Positions 50,695-62,775 of a stretch of 64,000 bases of DNA are shown piece by piece. The notes under the pieces were generated by a model. The model was not told the DNA's origin and ran no database searches. It saw only the letters and a program-made list of their open reading frames with translations. The position numbers and the translations under genes are program-made. Origin of the DNA: Acanthaster planci (Eukaryota; Echinodermata; Asteroidea; Valvatida; Acanthasteridae); NCBI RefSeq assembly GCF_001949145.1, contig NW_019091361.1, forward strand, positions 3,095,564-3,159,563, read 5' to 3'. Positions within the stretch are counted from its first letter, which is position 1; every line of letters begins with the position of its first letter.

Positions 50695-50998
50695 GTTACG
50701 CCCCAACTATAGCATAAGTCCCAACTATAGCTCGGACAGTCCCAACTGTAGTGCTACAGTTGGGCTGGCCCAACTGTTGTTGACCAATTTCTGTAGAAAA
50801 TTTTCTCAACCTTTTCAAGTTTATGCATCTTACACACTTGACACAATTCACCTAAAATGTGGCACTTCATCTATGACATGACATTGTAAACAATATGACT
50901 TTGGCACATGCTGGCCACATGCACACTGGACCACTGTGCTGTAGTTGGGCCAGCCCAATTATAGCACTCTAGCTGGGATGCTGTAGTTAGGGCGTGAC
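50695..50998. mobile_element. MITE, family F: TIR element with repeated subterminal CCCAACTRTAG motifs
   Basis: Left end GTTACGCCCCAACTATAGCA; the reverse complement of the right end is GTCACGCCCTAACTACAGCA. Inside each end the word CCCAACT(A/G)TAG recurs in both orientations (50703, 50722, 50742, inverted at 50755 and 50941), as do TGGGCTGGCCCAA-type centres. Clustered subterminal repeats are typical transposase-binding sites. The central 150 bp is unique and non-coding. Confidence 0.8.
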
Positions 50999-53792
50999 AA
51001 ATCCACTAACATTAACTGCGTATAGTGTACACCAGCTAGATACAAGAGAGCGTAAATTGACCTCTCTTGAATTGAAAAACAATGTCCACATCTACAGGTG
51101 AGAGTTTATTCAAAACGATAACTATAATTATTGACCAATCAGCAACGCAGTGTCCTGTAACGACGGATTTAGTACTGTGTTATCGTTGATTGATAAACCA
51201 ATGCGTAGTCAGATTATTACTTGTATCATTTTACATTATTTTTAATTGTAACTACTGTATTACAGAGCTAAGCCCACTGAGCAATTGATCAAACATCTCT
51301 GTTCATTATTTGCATATCGAATTATTTGGTGGAAAAATCGATACATCCCAAATCGCACAAAGTGGTCCCACAGTCACTGTACTTGAGTTCGATGTGAACC
51401 AATTTATGTGTTAAAGTGTACTATGAAATACCTGCATGTAGACCTTTGTTACCAAGCCTCCTGTCATAAATGGCAATACAAGGCACAGGGTTGTCACCGT
51501 TAAACAGTGATGTAAGGTATTGCGAGTGGGATGCTTATTAAATATCGATTCTCAGCCTTTCCAAATTAGCATCAAAGAACGTATTGTAACTATAACACGG
51601 CTGTCGGTTTCCCAGTGGTAGTTATTTTGAATGAGGCACTGTGTGTATATTTGTAGTTGAGTCTTTGTAGGGGCCTACTAATAACTCACCCGCCCATTTG
51701 CAGTTATATGTAATATCTCGGGTAGTGATCGATTTGAAATCAGCGTTTCAATTTGCGAGTATTCTTAGCCACATAATTAGGCACCAGATGCTGTTTTCAT
51801 TATTCAAAAGAACTCGATAGATTAAAAAGCGAGAATTTATTATATCACGGCTTAGATATTAGCGATAAATTTGTAATGGCTACTGCAAATGCAGCTTGCT
51901 GGCACGGACTTCTTGAACTATGATGTCTTTAGTTTTAGGTAGTATTCCCCAGCAGGTAACGTAATCAGTCACAGCACTCATTGTGAGTCTTTAGGATCAG
52001 TCATTTTTATAATCAGTGACGGTGTAGGTGACAAGAAACATTTCCATTTATCAGCTAGTGAAAAGTCAACTTTATACTCATTCTCCGCAAGAAAAGCCAT
52101 CTTTGTGAGAAGGTTGGCTTACAGGGACGTGTGTAGATTTTTGTCATCGACCAAAAGAGTACTTGAATTGAACGCACTATGCGTTTAAGCCCACACTTAC
52201 AAAAAACACGGTGTGACGTGCGAAAATAATGCCTAAGAAAACATCTCCTGGTCGGCTTATGCTCAAAAGGTAATATAGTCATGTCCCCTTCGGATTGAAA
52301 TATCTCACATGATCCATCAAAAAAATTACGGTAGGAAGGACTTTCACCATCATCCACTTCGTTAATAGCTGGCGTTTTCTATGCAAGGCTCGGTTCCCAT
52401 GGCAATCGCTCGTAACTATGGAAACAGTATCATCCAAATTCCTCTGAGCGTTTGTTCCAATCAAGATCATCGATCTTTTTTTTTTCTTTGTGCCGATGAC
52501 GTCATTCCATCGGCCATATAGGGCGGCATGAATGCAGAGCACAAGGCTTTCAGGCTGATTACTAAATTAATGAAATAATCATGACAATTTCCTAGTATGC
52601 ATTGGGATGCATTGTAAAATAATACTCATCTTGAAGTGCAGAAATAAAGCCTCACCACAGGGAACAAGTGGGTTCTGTTTTACTCCTAACTTTCATTAAG
52701 GAAGGCAAATCCGGTAATGGTTATTTAGAGAATCCTTGACTAATCATTAAATATACACAAAGCCCTTTAAATATTGGAAATTTGCAATTCAGTCGTTGCC
52801 TGCTTGGTTCAGTGATATTTTCAGTTAGATAAAATCATAAACTGACAGCCGGTTGTACCTGATGTGGTGTTTGGTGTAGCCCAATTCCAAGTTAATTTAA
52901 GCAGTTCAATTATAACTGATCTTCGTTCACTGGAATTTTACACAGAAAGGAAGGATCGCCATGCTTAGCTTTTATTACAGAAATTGGTCACCATCTCTCG
53001 TTGACAGCGTTGATGCAGGTTGTTGACTCTGGGGTTATTCCCCCCCCCCCCTTTTACAAACTTGACGGGCATAATTTCCGAGGTATATCTATCCGCTCTC
53101 CCAGGATGCTCCATTGTTCTCGACCCGGACCATAATGGAACCTCCAGTAATCCTCAACATCCAACGGGCCCGTTGCCAATCTCACTCGCGGAGACTGAAG
53201 CTCTACACTCGGTTTTTAATTCTCTCCGAGCCTTGCAAACGGCGAAGCAATTTCCTTACTCTGATTATCCCACTGTGCTCTTTCCCCAGCGCTTGTGCAT
53301 TTTCGTGGTTGGAGTAGGTCAATCCGGTTCCCGTGAGAATAAGGATAGGAAAAAAAGTTGATTAAACATGAAAAAATCACAACAGACAGTCGTAGATGAT
53401 CTCGAGTTATCTACAGAAGGAAATGGTTAATTCATATTGGCCCCATTCTCTTTATTAGAAAGTACTTTTGTCTATTTGTACTAGCCTAGGTTTGCTCATT
53501 ATCCATAACCAAATCGTATATACAATTTTGTGGCATTGCAAAATTAACTTAGCGTCAGTCATTAAGTCTCAGGCCAACGATAAATTGTTTCAACTACTTT
53601 GTACTCTTTAATTCCCATCAAGGCTGTTCCTTGTGTGTGCTTTCTGCATGTACTTGTAGGCAGAGCACTCATGAACAAAACCAACACAAAAACAACAGGA
53701 AGCGTCTTACTCAGTGCAACGAATCAAATGCCATGTATTCAACAGCCACAGTGTGGTACAACAAATATCCGAAAGGTTTATTGAAAGATCCC

Positions 53793-53916
53793 GTAAGGGG
53801 TCCGGTCCACTAATTCAAGCCCCTTTGAAAATAGTGTAAAATCAGCACCGTTCAGGGCCCAATAGCATGCACGCCAACATCCCTGAGATTTCTGAAACAC
53901 AATTGAAATTCTTGTC
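53793..53916. mobile_element. TIR element, family C, copy cut by the assembly gap
   Basis: TAAGGGGTCCGGTCCACTAA and the next 100 bases match the first 123 bp of the complete copy at 56966-57376 with a few substitutions. The match runs straight into the N run. About 288 bp of the element should continue inside the gap. Confidence 0.85.
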
Positions 53917-54536
53917 NNNNNNNNNNNNNNNNNNNNNNNNNNNNNNNNNNNNNNNNNNNNNNNNNNNNNNNNNNNNNNNNNNNNNNNNNNNNNNNNNNNN
54001 NNNNNNNNNNNNNNNNNNNNNNNNNNNNNNNNNNNNNNNNNNNNNNNNNNNNNNNNNNNNNNNNNNNNNNNNNNNNNNNNNNNNNNNNNNNNNNNNNNNN
54101 NNNNNNNNNNNNNNNNNNNNNNNNNNNNNNNNNNNNNNNNNNNNNNNNNNNNNNNNNNNNNNNNNNNNNNNNNNNNNNNNNNNNNNNNNNNNNNNNNNNN
54201 NNNNNNNNNNNNNNNNNNNNNNNNNNNNNNNNNNNNNNNNNNNNNNNNNNNNNNNNNNNNNNNNNNNNNNNNNNNNNNNNNNNNNNNNNNNNNNNNNNNN
54301 NNNNNNNNNNNNNNNNNNNNNNNNNNNNNNNNNNNNNNNNNNNNNNNNNNNNNNNNNNNNNNNNNNNNNNNNNNNNNNNNNNNNNNNNNNNNNNNNNNNN
54401 NNNNNNNNNNNNNNNNNNNNNNNNNNNNNNNNNNNNNNNNNNNNNNNNNNNNNNNNNNNNNNNNNNNNNNNNNNNNNNNNNNNNNNNNNNNNNNNNNNNN
54501 NNNNNNNNNNNNNNNNNNNNNNNNNNNNNNNNNNNN
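53917..54536. other. Assembly gap, 620 N
   Basis: Unresolved sequence. Open frames spanning it are artefacts. It begins inside a repeat whose second copy is 3 kb away, a likely cause of the break. The size of the gap may be only an estimate. Confidence 0.98.
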
Positions 54537-55431
54537 TCGTACGGTATAATGGCAATTTTTCCCCCAAAATGCAGGGATTTTTTTTACAACAGTGCCGTCC
54601 TTTTTCTCCCGAAAGAGATTGTATCGTTATATGAAACAAGACAATGCACGTCACACTAGATTTTTTTCAAACTGTGAAAGACTGTCTTCAATACAGTTTG
54701 TGAGATTGTAGCCGCAGTTCACTTGATCGTCTTTTTGCACCACAGAAGGTACACCGAAGTTGAATTTCAACCCGTGTAGAAATGTGTGTTGTGCGCCATG
54801 TTATCATTCTGAAAGGGTTTCTTTTTCACTAATAAGTGTCCAGGTTACTACGCGTATATTTTAAATCAGTTTTTAATTTATTCAGCCAGATTTGGTCTCT
54901 ATTTCTGTGATGAAGCTGCCAAAGCTTCTCATTTAGTTTCCTTTTCGTCAACAATTAAAAAAAAACTTAAGAAATACGTGTACCCATGAAAAGAGTGACG
55001 TGACATGACCCTTACTGAAATACCAACACAAGATATAACATCTGAAATTTAAATCAAAACTAGTATAAGATATCGAGGAGAGAATTTCATGCCCATCTAC
55101 TTTCGACCACATGTATATAAAATAAGAACTCTTCAGTTTTTAAGCTTAAGTTGAAGAATTTATCAGTAATCTTTGTGACGGAATCAGACATCAGAGGTGT
55201 TGTAGGAGTCTTGGGACACTTAAACGCTTTGCTCTGCATCCCTTTCTATTCCTTATCTCGGGCCCGTCACATGCGAACAACAAAAACGAAGTCTGTTTAT
55301 TTGGCCTCCGAAATGCGGTCGGCAAAATTGGCGCGCGCGATTTTTTTCTCTTCCTGGGTTGCCCGGCAGCATGCACGTGAAATTTAATGAAGACATGGGC
55401 CAATAAAGGTGTGTAACACCTTGGAAGGGGG

Positions 55432-55522
55432 ACAGTGTGCGTCTAGGCATTTGCACATTCATTTTTGTTATTGAATAATACATGTAAGCAAACTTATGAG
55501 TCTATAACCCGACGCACACTGT
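55432..55522. repeat. Perfect 12-bp inverted repeat, 91-bp span
   Basis: ACAGTGTGCGTC at 55432-55443 and GACGCACACTGT at 55511-55522. Spacing and ends fit a very small TIR element, but only one copy is seen. Confidence 0.4.
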
Positions 55523-56965
55523 ATACATTTGGTGCTTTACCCACGTATTTTGCCTGCTCGGGCTCAACTCGCAAATAGGCAACCCCTATGCTGTCCTGTA
55601 GACATCGTAGACATTTTTGGTCAGGACAATTGGACCAACACTGTGGTTAGTGTGAAGATACATGTATGGCTCTTTGTGGAAAAAATAGTCTTTTGAATGT
55701 AAAGAATCGAATTCCCTACAGAAGCTCCGGAAATCACTTTGATTTTCGACATGAGCAAGGCCTTGATAGTGTGAACACAAGTCATTGAGAAAACAGGAAA
55801 AATAGAAACCCCTTGTCACCAGTGCTTTACTACTGTCCGTGAAGTAGGGTTTAATATCCTGGCAAACAACCAATCCTTTGGAAAATATGGACACATAAAA
55901 ACATACAGGGATATCAACTTTTTCCTGTTCAAATCTTTCTGAAATACCTTCCTACATTGTATTAACGCATTCTCGACCGCTATCGTCTTGTTGGGCGATG
56001 TGCTTTGAATTATAATGTTCAGACAGACATCTTGGTGGTTCTTGTGATTGATGCCAGATGCCGGTCGAATCGTCGCCATGTTCACGAACATCGTTATCAA
56101 TATGGCGATGATAATACATTAATGTCATACCGCTCCGCCACATGGAAGAATTATCAGTGCACGCTTAACGTGTTGCAACCAAAACGCCCTCTGGCGACAG
56201 AATACCAGAAAGGGCGCCAAACAACCCAATTTGTGTGTGAGCAGGTCCTTCGAAGGAAGTTCAGTAATGTCAAGCTGTTTACTCTTGGACTTGAAGCCAC
56301 ACTGATTAATTTGAGATCGGCTCTTTGTTGATGGATGAGCGATTGTCTGGTAAAGAATGTGAAGATTCAGGGCCGCTGAAATGAATTGACATGTCGGAGT
56401 GCTTCCTAATTCATCATGTATGCTGGCTACAGGTCTGGTCGAGTGCAGTGCCTCGTAACCATACTTTTGAATCATATGCAGAGAAAACAGCGCTAATAAG
56501 CGATGGTAAAGCGTGCATATAATTATAAGACAGCTGGTAAAAACCTTTTTTTATGATATTACACAACTAAACACGGCTATCTAAAGCTCTTGCGATGGGT
56601 TGATCCATCGTATTTCATATGTATATTTGAAAGTGCTGGAATATAAATCTTTTATGAAGTCACTCATTTCAAGAAACATTTCAGATTTTTAAAATTAAAA
56701 TACTGGCAAATACTGCCTGTATTTTTATTTTTGCCTAATCAAATTCAAATTTATTTTTGTAACGGAAAGGAATAAAAGGAAACTAATACCCATACGGCTA
56801 ACTTGGCATGATTTCGAAAAAAAATGCTGCCTTCTCTCAAATTAAAAATGATTTGAAGTAAGAAATCCCCGTTAAAAAGTTATGTAAAAAATCCGCTAAC
56901 CCTGATATTTTAACCAAATCAGCCACTCATCAAGTCCACGGTGTTGTGTCAAGTCACGCAGGCCT

Positions 56966-57376
56966 CTAAGGGTACAGTCCACTAATTCAAGCCCCATTTA
57001 AAGCAGTGTAAAATCAGCACCGTTCAGGGCCCAATAACATGCACGCCAACATCCCTGAGATTTCTGAAACACAAATGAAATTCTTGTCTGGTCACTAGTC
57101 TTTCAATTTCTTTTCAATTTTTTGTGGGTTAACCAATTACATTTTAATTATTCTCAAAAAACNTACTTAGGACCATTTTTCAACCGTAGTTTTTAGCCAT
57201 TCTGCTCTCGTATGAAAGCTCAAAGACCCAGTGAGTTGATCCTGGCAAGGATTTACACAATCTCACCATTTTGGGGGCAAAAACAACCTACTTTTTCTAA
57301 AGATACTGGGGGGGACTTTTAATGCAAATGAGCTGGCTAGAAACTCTCACTTGAATTAGTGGTCTGCACCCCTAAG
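56966..57376. mobile_element. TIR element, family C, complete copy (411 bp)
   Basis: Left end CTAAGGGTACAGTCCACTAA then TTCAAG; right end CTTGAATTAG then TGGTCTGCACCCCTAAG, which is its inverse over 27 bp with a few mismatches. One ambiguous base is at 57163. It has no transposase and no open frame of note. Almost abuts the family B MITE starting at 57433. Confidence 0.85.
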
Positions 57377-57432
57377 TGCATCCAGTTTTGGAAGCATCAC
57401 TTTAATTAGTCGGGCACCTGACCTTGCGTTTG

Positions 57433-57616
57433 TATACCCAGCAAGAAATGAGACCGAGGTACCCCCCCCAACATGTCCAATCCCTATACACATTCCAGAC
57501 TATTGTTACTTAACACATCCCCCAAGCTGTCTGAAAGGAATTTCCCAGATTCCTGCGAGACAATGACCAACACAAAGCAGGGGGGGTTCTCTCCGTCTCA
57601 TACCTTGCTGCATATG
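57433..57616. mobile_element. MITE, family B copy 2
   Basis: Same order of sequence as 10376-10564 with few substitutions and shorter homopolymer runs: TATACCCAGCAAGAAATGAG at the left, GTCTCATACCTTGCTGCATA at the right. It lies 56 bp from the family C element ending at 57376, so the two sit almost back to back in intron 2. Confidence 0.85.
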
Positions 57617-58503
57617 TGCGTTTGGGTTGCCGCAGTTCGACGGTGCTAATTGCATTGCCAGCCAATGCCACCTGCTTGACCATGGCATGTATTAACGACG
57701 TAAAACCTATGTAAATAGGCCACAAGCGAAATCGGCCACAAGTCGCATCTCAGCGGCTCACGTATGTGCAAAGTAGTCACAGCCTTTAATTACACAGCTA
57801 ACGGTTAATGAAAAAAAAATTCAAGACCACTGTTAACTTTGGCGGGAGAGTGATTTTTTTCGTCCCATTATTTTGCCATGTCTGGACTACAAACGTTGAA
57901 AATGATACTCTTGTCCTCTTCTCGATTTGCTTTTTGCTTTGTTTAAAGGCTTGTTTTAATAGTTTGTGTTTTTTTTTTTTTGCATTTATTTGGATAAAAT
58001 GCCATTCTTGTTCTGGACTTTAATTTCGTAAAGCATGGTTATCCTCGACGTTTGACCGGAAGGTCAGTTTTCCAGAGGCTTTGTGCAGTTTGATAAACCT
58101 AGCGTCATTGGTACTCTCTCGAACTTTGGACTACCGGTTTTTCACCATGACCCTGACATCTTCACCATCTGCAGCGCGGCTGGTATCGAGATCCGTCACG
58201 CACAAGCTCTCCCGTGCCCCTGCTGTGACAAGAGTAGCTGTTGGCATAAGGGAAAGGGGATGTACGACCCGTCATTAGTGGGCCTGTCATTGTGAGAGAC
58301 ATATCGGAAAGGCTTCCACTGAAGATGGATGGTGATTTTTTGAGAGGCACGAATTAATTACAGCGTGCTCATCCATCGCTATGTCACAACGCTCTGTAGG
58401 GATAGTAAGAAACCTGTCCTTTTTTCGAAGAATGGAAGAATGTGGACGCGTCTGTACTAACTAAAAAGTACAGAAATATAGTGTCGGATATTCGAACGAT
58501 CAA

Positions 58504-58740
58504 GTGGTGTAACTAAGCGGGCATGGGAGCACGGAGGCACGCCTCCCCATCCTACGGAGGCCCTTGCCCGCCCGTGTGCCCTTCCCCCACACTCTAAAAA
58601 TTATTGAAGGAAAATAAATCAGTCTGTTGTTAGTTCGTCTTGGCCATAGTTTTAACTGTGACCAAACCCATTTTAGTACCCACTTCAGAAAATGAGGCGC
58701 CCCCAAGTGCCCCTTGCAAAGTATATCCCAGTTACGCCAC
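58504..58740. mobile_element. MITE with GTGGYGTAACT ends
   Basis: GTGGTGTAACTA at the left and CAGTTACGCCAC at the right are inverse copies with one mismatch and a one-base difference at the tip. The interior has GC-rich GGAGGC/GCCTCC palindromic words. Ends of the GTGGCGTAACT type are common on non-autonomous DNA elements in animals. 237 bp, non-coding. Confidence 0.6.
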
Positions 58741-59466
58741 AGAGACGAGTTGGTACCCCCAACGTCAGGACCCTGTAAAGGAACACGTTATGGGCTTGGT
58801 ATTTTGGAGCCATGATGGTAAAGAGAGTGAAGAAATAAATAAATTGGTGCCATTTCTCAATAAGCAGTGATTCAGTAACAGATTAATTTATTCATTAACC
58901 CCAAACCCTCTGAGGTGTTCCAAATTATGGTGATTTTTTAGACGAAGTTATCTCTAAATATAAATATCTGTCTTTAAAAAAAGCCCAATTTTGATCCGTC
59001 GAAGGCGAATTTGGCAATTGCCGTGACGTCATCAATGTCATTGCATCCCCAGCACCCCAAAAGAATGACTCGCATCCCGCTTTGTCCTTGTAAGGAGTGA
59101 ATGAACGGTTCCCTTTGATTCAGGGGACAAAAGATTGGAAGTTCACGGTGGATTACAGACACCAGGACAGGTGTTAGCCAAAGCAGAACGTTGACGTCAT
59201 CCCATTGTGTTGTGCACGTGCCAACGACGAAGCAGATTGGGCCTATTTTAGGGTTTTTTTAAGTGCATGATTAAATGATAGTTGTGTTTGATGTTTCGAT
59301 CGATCGATTGTGTGATTTGGAGCGCTTAAATCAGGCTTCTCAAATGATTAGAATAGTTTCTTAATCAAATGTTGTAGTTTCAGTCAAGTTGTAATTCTCA
59401 TTTACACAGAAATACAGGTAAATCTTGGCTTTTGTGAAGAATTAATTGTTAAGAGTACATATCAAG

Positions 59467-59492
59467 CGGCGTAAAGCGAAACCCTTACGCCG
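59467..59492. repeat. Small perfect hairpin
   Basis: CGGCGTAA and TTACGCCG flank a 10-base loop. Isolated; no function can be suggested. Confidence 0.4.
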
Positions 59493-60919
59493 TCAACAGT
59501 TAAAGGGATAATTAAAGTAAACCAAGCTTGCTTGTGACAAATAATAAATATTTTATTAATGCATTTTACTTGCCAACATTCTCTGTCCAAGGTGCTATTT
59601 TCTTACAAGATTGGTTTAATATGTTACTTACTGAGTTACGAAGAAAAATGCCTCTTCATTTCCCGCATCTTAGCCTTGGCCTATTACTTCATGGGAAACC
59701 TTGCTAGAGTTCAGCCTGACGTCAAGTCCTTCCTTTGTCCGAGCACGACTGATGTGGTAAACTTGTATTGCATTAAGGACGTGGGCGGAAATTATTATCA
59801 TATTTTTGCAGGTTGAGGCCTCCCAAGCAGGACCCAAAGGGTAAAGAGTTCGCAGCACATGAACGAAGTCTACATAGTTTCTAAAAATGCATGGAGCATA
59901 GATCTGTTTTAGATCTGTACATGATCTCAAGAATAGCTTTCATCTGAAGTGGTCCATTATCTTCATGTACTCTCAGCATTATTTGATTTTAAATTGCAAT
60001 CAAATAGAAGGCATTACAAGAAAGACTATGTTTTTGCGAAGTTGATGTATTGGGAAATTGTCAAATTCTACTGTGTTGCATAAGCTGTCTCTACTTGTCA
60101 GTAAAAAGTACGAACGAGAGAGAGTGTCGCAGCAAAGCAGACCAGATTCAAACCCACGAAAACGGCATTTAATCTCGCAGACGCACGGCATCGAAATTTG
60201 AGAGGAAGTAATGCTGAAATTACTTTGCGAATTAAAAATAAAAAGTCCAAGGACTGTTTTGTCAGAGAAAAGTTTGACAACATGTCGAAGGGGGTGATAT
60301 TTAGAAAAACACACTCAACTGTTCTCCAAATTCATCAAATTTGTACTTCAAAGTTAGTGTGTCGGCCTGTGAATTACTGGTTGGGTTAACGGATTCAGTA
60401 CATGCAATGGTTGTGTTGTAATTTCGTGTGTGTGCTATTCTAGTGAACTGTTTTTACTTTTGGTAACCCGTTTTTTTCTGGGTCTTAAAGTAAATAATGT
60501 TCCTTGTTCTTGTTTTTAGAAAGAATCCATTGTCACTTTTCATCATTTTCATATTCGTGTGATTTATTTATTTTTCTTACGGAACCCACACGTCGAGCAA
60601 TCGGCCTTCGAATGCCTAAAAGTATGTCGACGCCTCAATCGAAATACATGGACCTACATGGTATTTAGCCTGTCATTTGTCACCTTTAAACCTGTGCACA
60701 TGAGGAATTCGTGTCAGATATATTTAGCGTCGTACACTTGGCCACCCCTGGCTTTCCAAATGCTAGCGGCGTGCTTTTGTTTCACCTACATCGCAGTTGT
60801 CCCGAGCAGCAGTGCTAAAAGAATGTTTCAACCATACTTTTGAGGCTCACTTACAGCACTGTTAATTATAAAGTCCGTCCCATGAGGAGCGAGCTGTTAT
60901 TCTTTTGTTTTTCTCTTTT

Positions 60920-60940
60920 TTTCTTCTTCTTCTTCTTCTT
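60920..60940. repeat. (TTC)n microsatellite
   Basis: About six TTC units inside a longer T-rich tract. Confidence 0.8.
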
Positions 60941-61106
60941 TTTTCATTATACACTGCGGGCGTTTAGGGATTTTTATCTTAGTTTATGAACAGAGTTGTA
61001 ATTTGATCGATTGTTTTTAATCGGAATTGCCCCACTGAACTATTTTCCAAAAAACATGTTTTTTACACCTCTGGGTTTTGGGGGTTTTTTTCGTTGGTCT
61101 GTTGTG

Positions 61107-61129
61107 TGTTTGTTTGTTTGTTTGTTTGT
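61107..61129. repeat. (GTTT)n microsatellite
   Basis: Five to six TGTT units, next to T and G runs, about 50 bp from the family D repeat. Confidence 0.85.
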
Positions 61130-61180
61130 CTGCGGTTTGGTTTCCCACTGCTTTAGTTCTACTTTTCACAAAATATGGAG

Positions 61181-61312
61181 GGCCTGACGTTTCGATCCTA
61201 GCAGAATCGTTCTCAAAGGCAAAGTAACAAGTAGACAGGACAAACAAGCAAACAGGGAATCAGCCAAGCATGGACGAATGCAGGAGGAAAAAAGGAAAGG
61301 TCAAGAAAGCCG
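61181..61312 (-). repeat. Dispersed repeat, family D copy 2
   Basis: Reverse complement of the 3782-3919 repeat and the better preserved copy. On the minus strand it ends TTTGAGAACGATTCTGCTAG then GATCGAAACGTCAGGCC: a 6-bp stem (GATTCT with AGGATC, loop GCT) followed by GAAACGTC, resembling the second half of a hammerhead ribozyme. The upstream core (TTGAGAA) is two changes from CUGANGA. Confidence 0.65.
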
Positions 61313-62419
61313 GAGGCTGGATTAGGGGGCAAAGGGGACTGCATAAAAGGCATGGTTGAGCAATAAAGGGACGTGAGGTGGGAAGAGATCAAAGATAAAA
61401 TATACGGTTTAATGAAACAAACTGAACCCCAAGGGGTATAATCTGTAGACAAAGAAAGGCAAGGATAAGAGTGTTACATGAAATTAGTAGTTTTCCTCTT
61501 GGATGTTCAGGTCACGGAGTTGTATGGTACGGAGGCGTTAGTTTCGATATTGTCGATATTGTCCGCCATAAATAGATGTGCCAAGGAGTTGTTCCTTTGG
61601 CATAGCATGAGAAATGGCTGTTGGTTGATAGGAATATTTCATCACTACTACCGGTAGCTTGGTTATAGTGTTCCCTGTTTCTCAAAGCTAATGGACCGAT
61701 CCAATTCACTCCCGACACGGGTCAAAACGCCGAACTCTTGCACTTTTGGTGCTATACTTTGTTTTCCGGCCACTTTTGCTGTGCTGTCAAAGTCTGTCGA
61801 TCCCTTAGACTCCGCCCCTCCCTCTCAGCTGTACCATGCAGAATGAACCCACAGATATCTCTAATTAACAGGCTCTCTTGACATACGTCAATAACCAGGC
61901 CGATCCAAAGGATATTTAGTATTACTATGTTTTCATTGGGCATTTTTTTTAGTCGCGTGAAATGAAGTAGAATCAATAGTGTATCCGGTGTGGCGGTATG
62001 AACAGAAAAAGTAGATCACCCATTCTGGTGTTGGCCGTCATGTGGCTGACCTACATCACTGGCAACGAGGCGAGAGCCCGGCCGACAACTCCTCTACAGA
62101 GGTTCTCTGAAATTTGCTTTTTGGTGGGCTGGTGTGGCGTTGCTGTTCGAGTGAACAAGGCGTGATTGATAGCTTTGCCAATAAAGTGCAGAGAGGCAGG
62201 GCATGAGTAAAGCATTATTAATGATCGCTCGGAAAGGATTGAAGTTAGACTTTGACATTCTGTAGTGTTGGCTGCAAGCATGCATAGTAATACAAATTGC
62301 CCTATTTTAAATACCGTTTTATTCGAGGGGGGGATAATCATGTCAAGTTTATGTTCTGTGCATGAAGTAGCATGAATATGCTGCGCGTCATACCCGTGAA
62401 TGCTGTAAAACTCAAAGCA

Positions 62420-62581
62420 GACCTGCCAACCTTGCCGTACTCCTTCTTGAGGTCAGGCATTACCACACAATAGATTTTTTTAAAAATTAAATGAAGTGAA
62501 CCGAAGGCTCATTTAAATACCTTTCAATCTATTGTGTGGCAATGCCTGACCTCAGGAAGGAGTATGGCATGTCGGCAGGTC
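62420..62581. mobile_element. Fold-back MITE with 55-bp inverted termini
   Basis: Left arm GACCTGCCAACCTTGCCGTA then CTCCTTCTTGAGGTCAGG and ATTACCACACAATAGAT; the right arm is its inverse with about four or five substitutions, ending TCGGCAGGTC. The loop is about 50 bp and AT-rich. Arm similarity near 90% suggests a relatively recent element. Confidence 0.82.
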
Positions 62582-62706
62582 TCCCCAAATCCCCTCTATT
62601 TAATGTAGATTATTTATTTGAATTTGGAAACGTTTTTCTACTTGATTGTGGTAGACAACGTAGAGCTTTATCAGATGGACAGCGAGCGCATGCCTTAGTC
62701 AAAACG

Positions 62707-62775
62707 GGAGACTCTGAGACGCATGGTGGCGGCAACTGGTCCCTTTTGTCCGTTCTGTGCATGCGCGCGTAGTTT
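62707..62775. mobile_element. TIR element, family A (one-ended copy)
   Basis: GGAGACTCTGAGACGCATGG then TGGCGGCAACTGGTCCCTTTTG matches the terminus of the 8443-8600 element, including the following GCATGCGCGCG centre. The opposite arm is missing, so this is a truncated copy in intron 2. Confidence 0.65.

Noticed and set aside
53842-54654. Frames of 255 and 270 codons
   Set aside because: They consist almost entirely of the N run and are artefacts.
58083-58295. Cysteine-rich 70-codon frame (CPCCDKSSCW)
   Set aside because: The cysteine spacing matches no zinc-finger or toxin pattern I know, there is no signal peptide, and no splice borders give a sensible exon.
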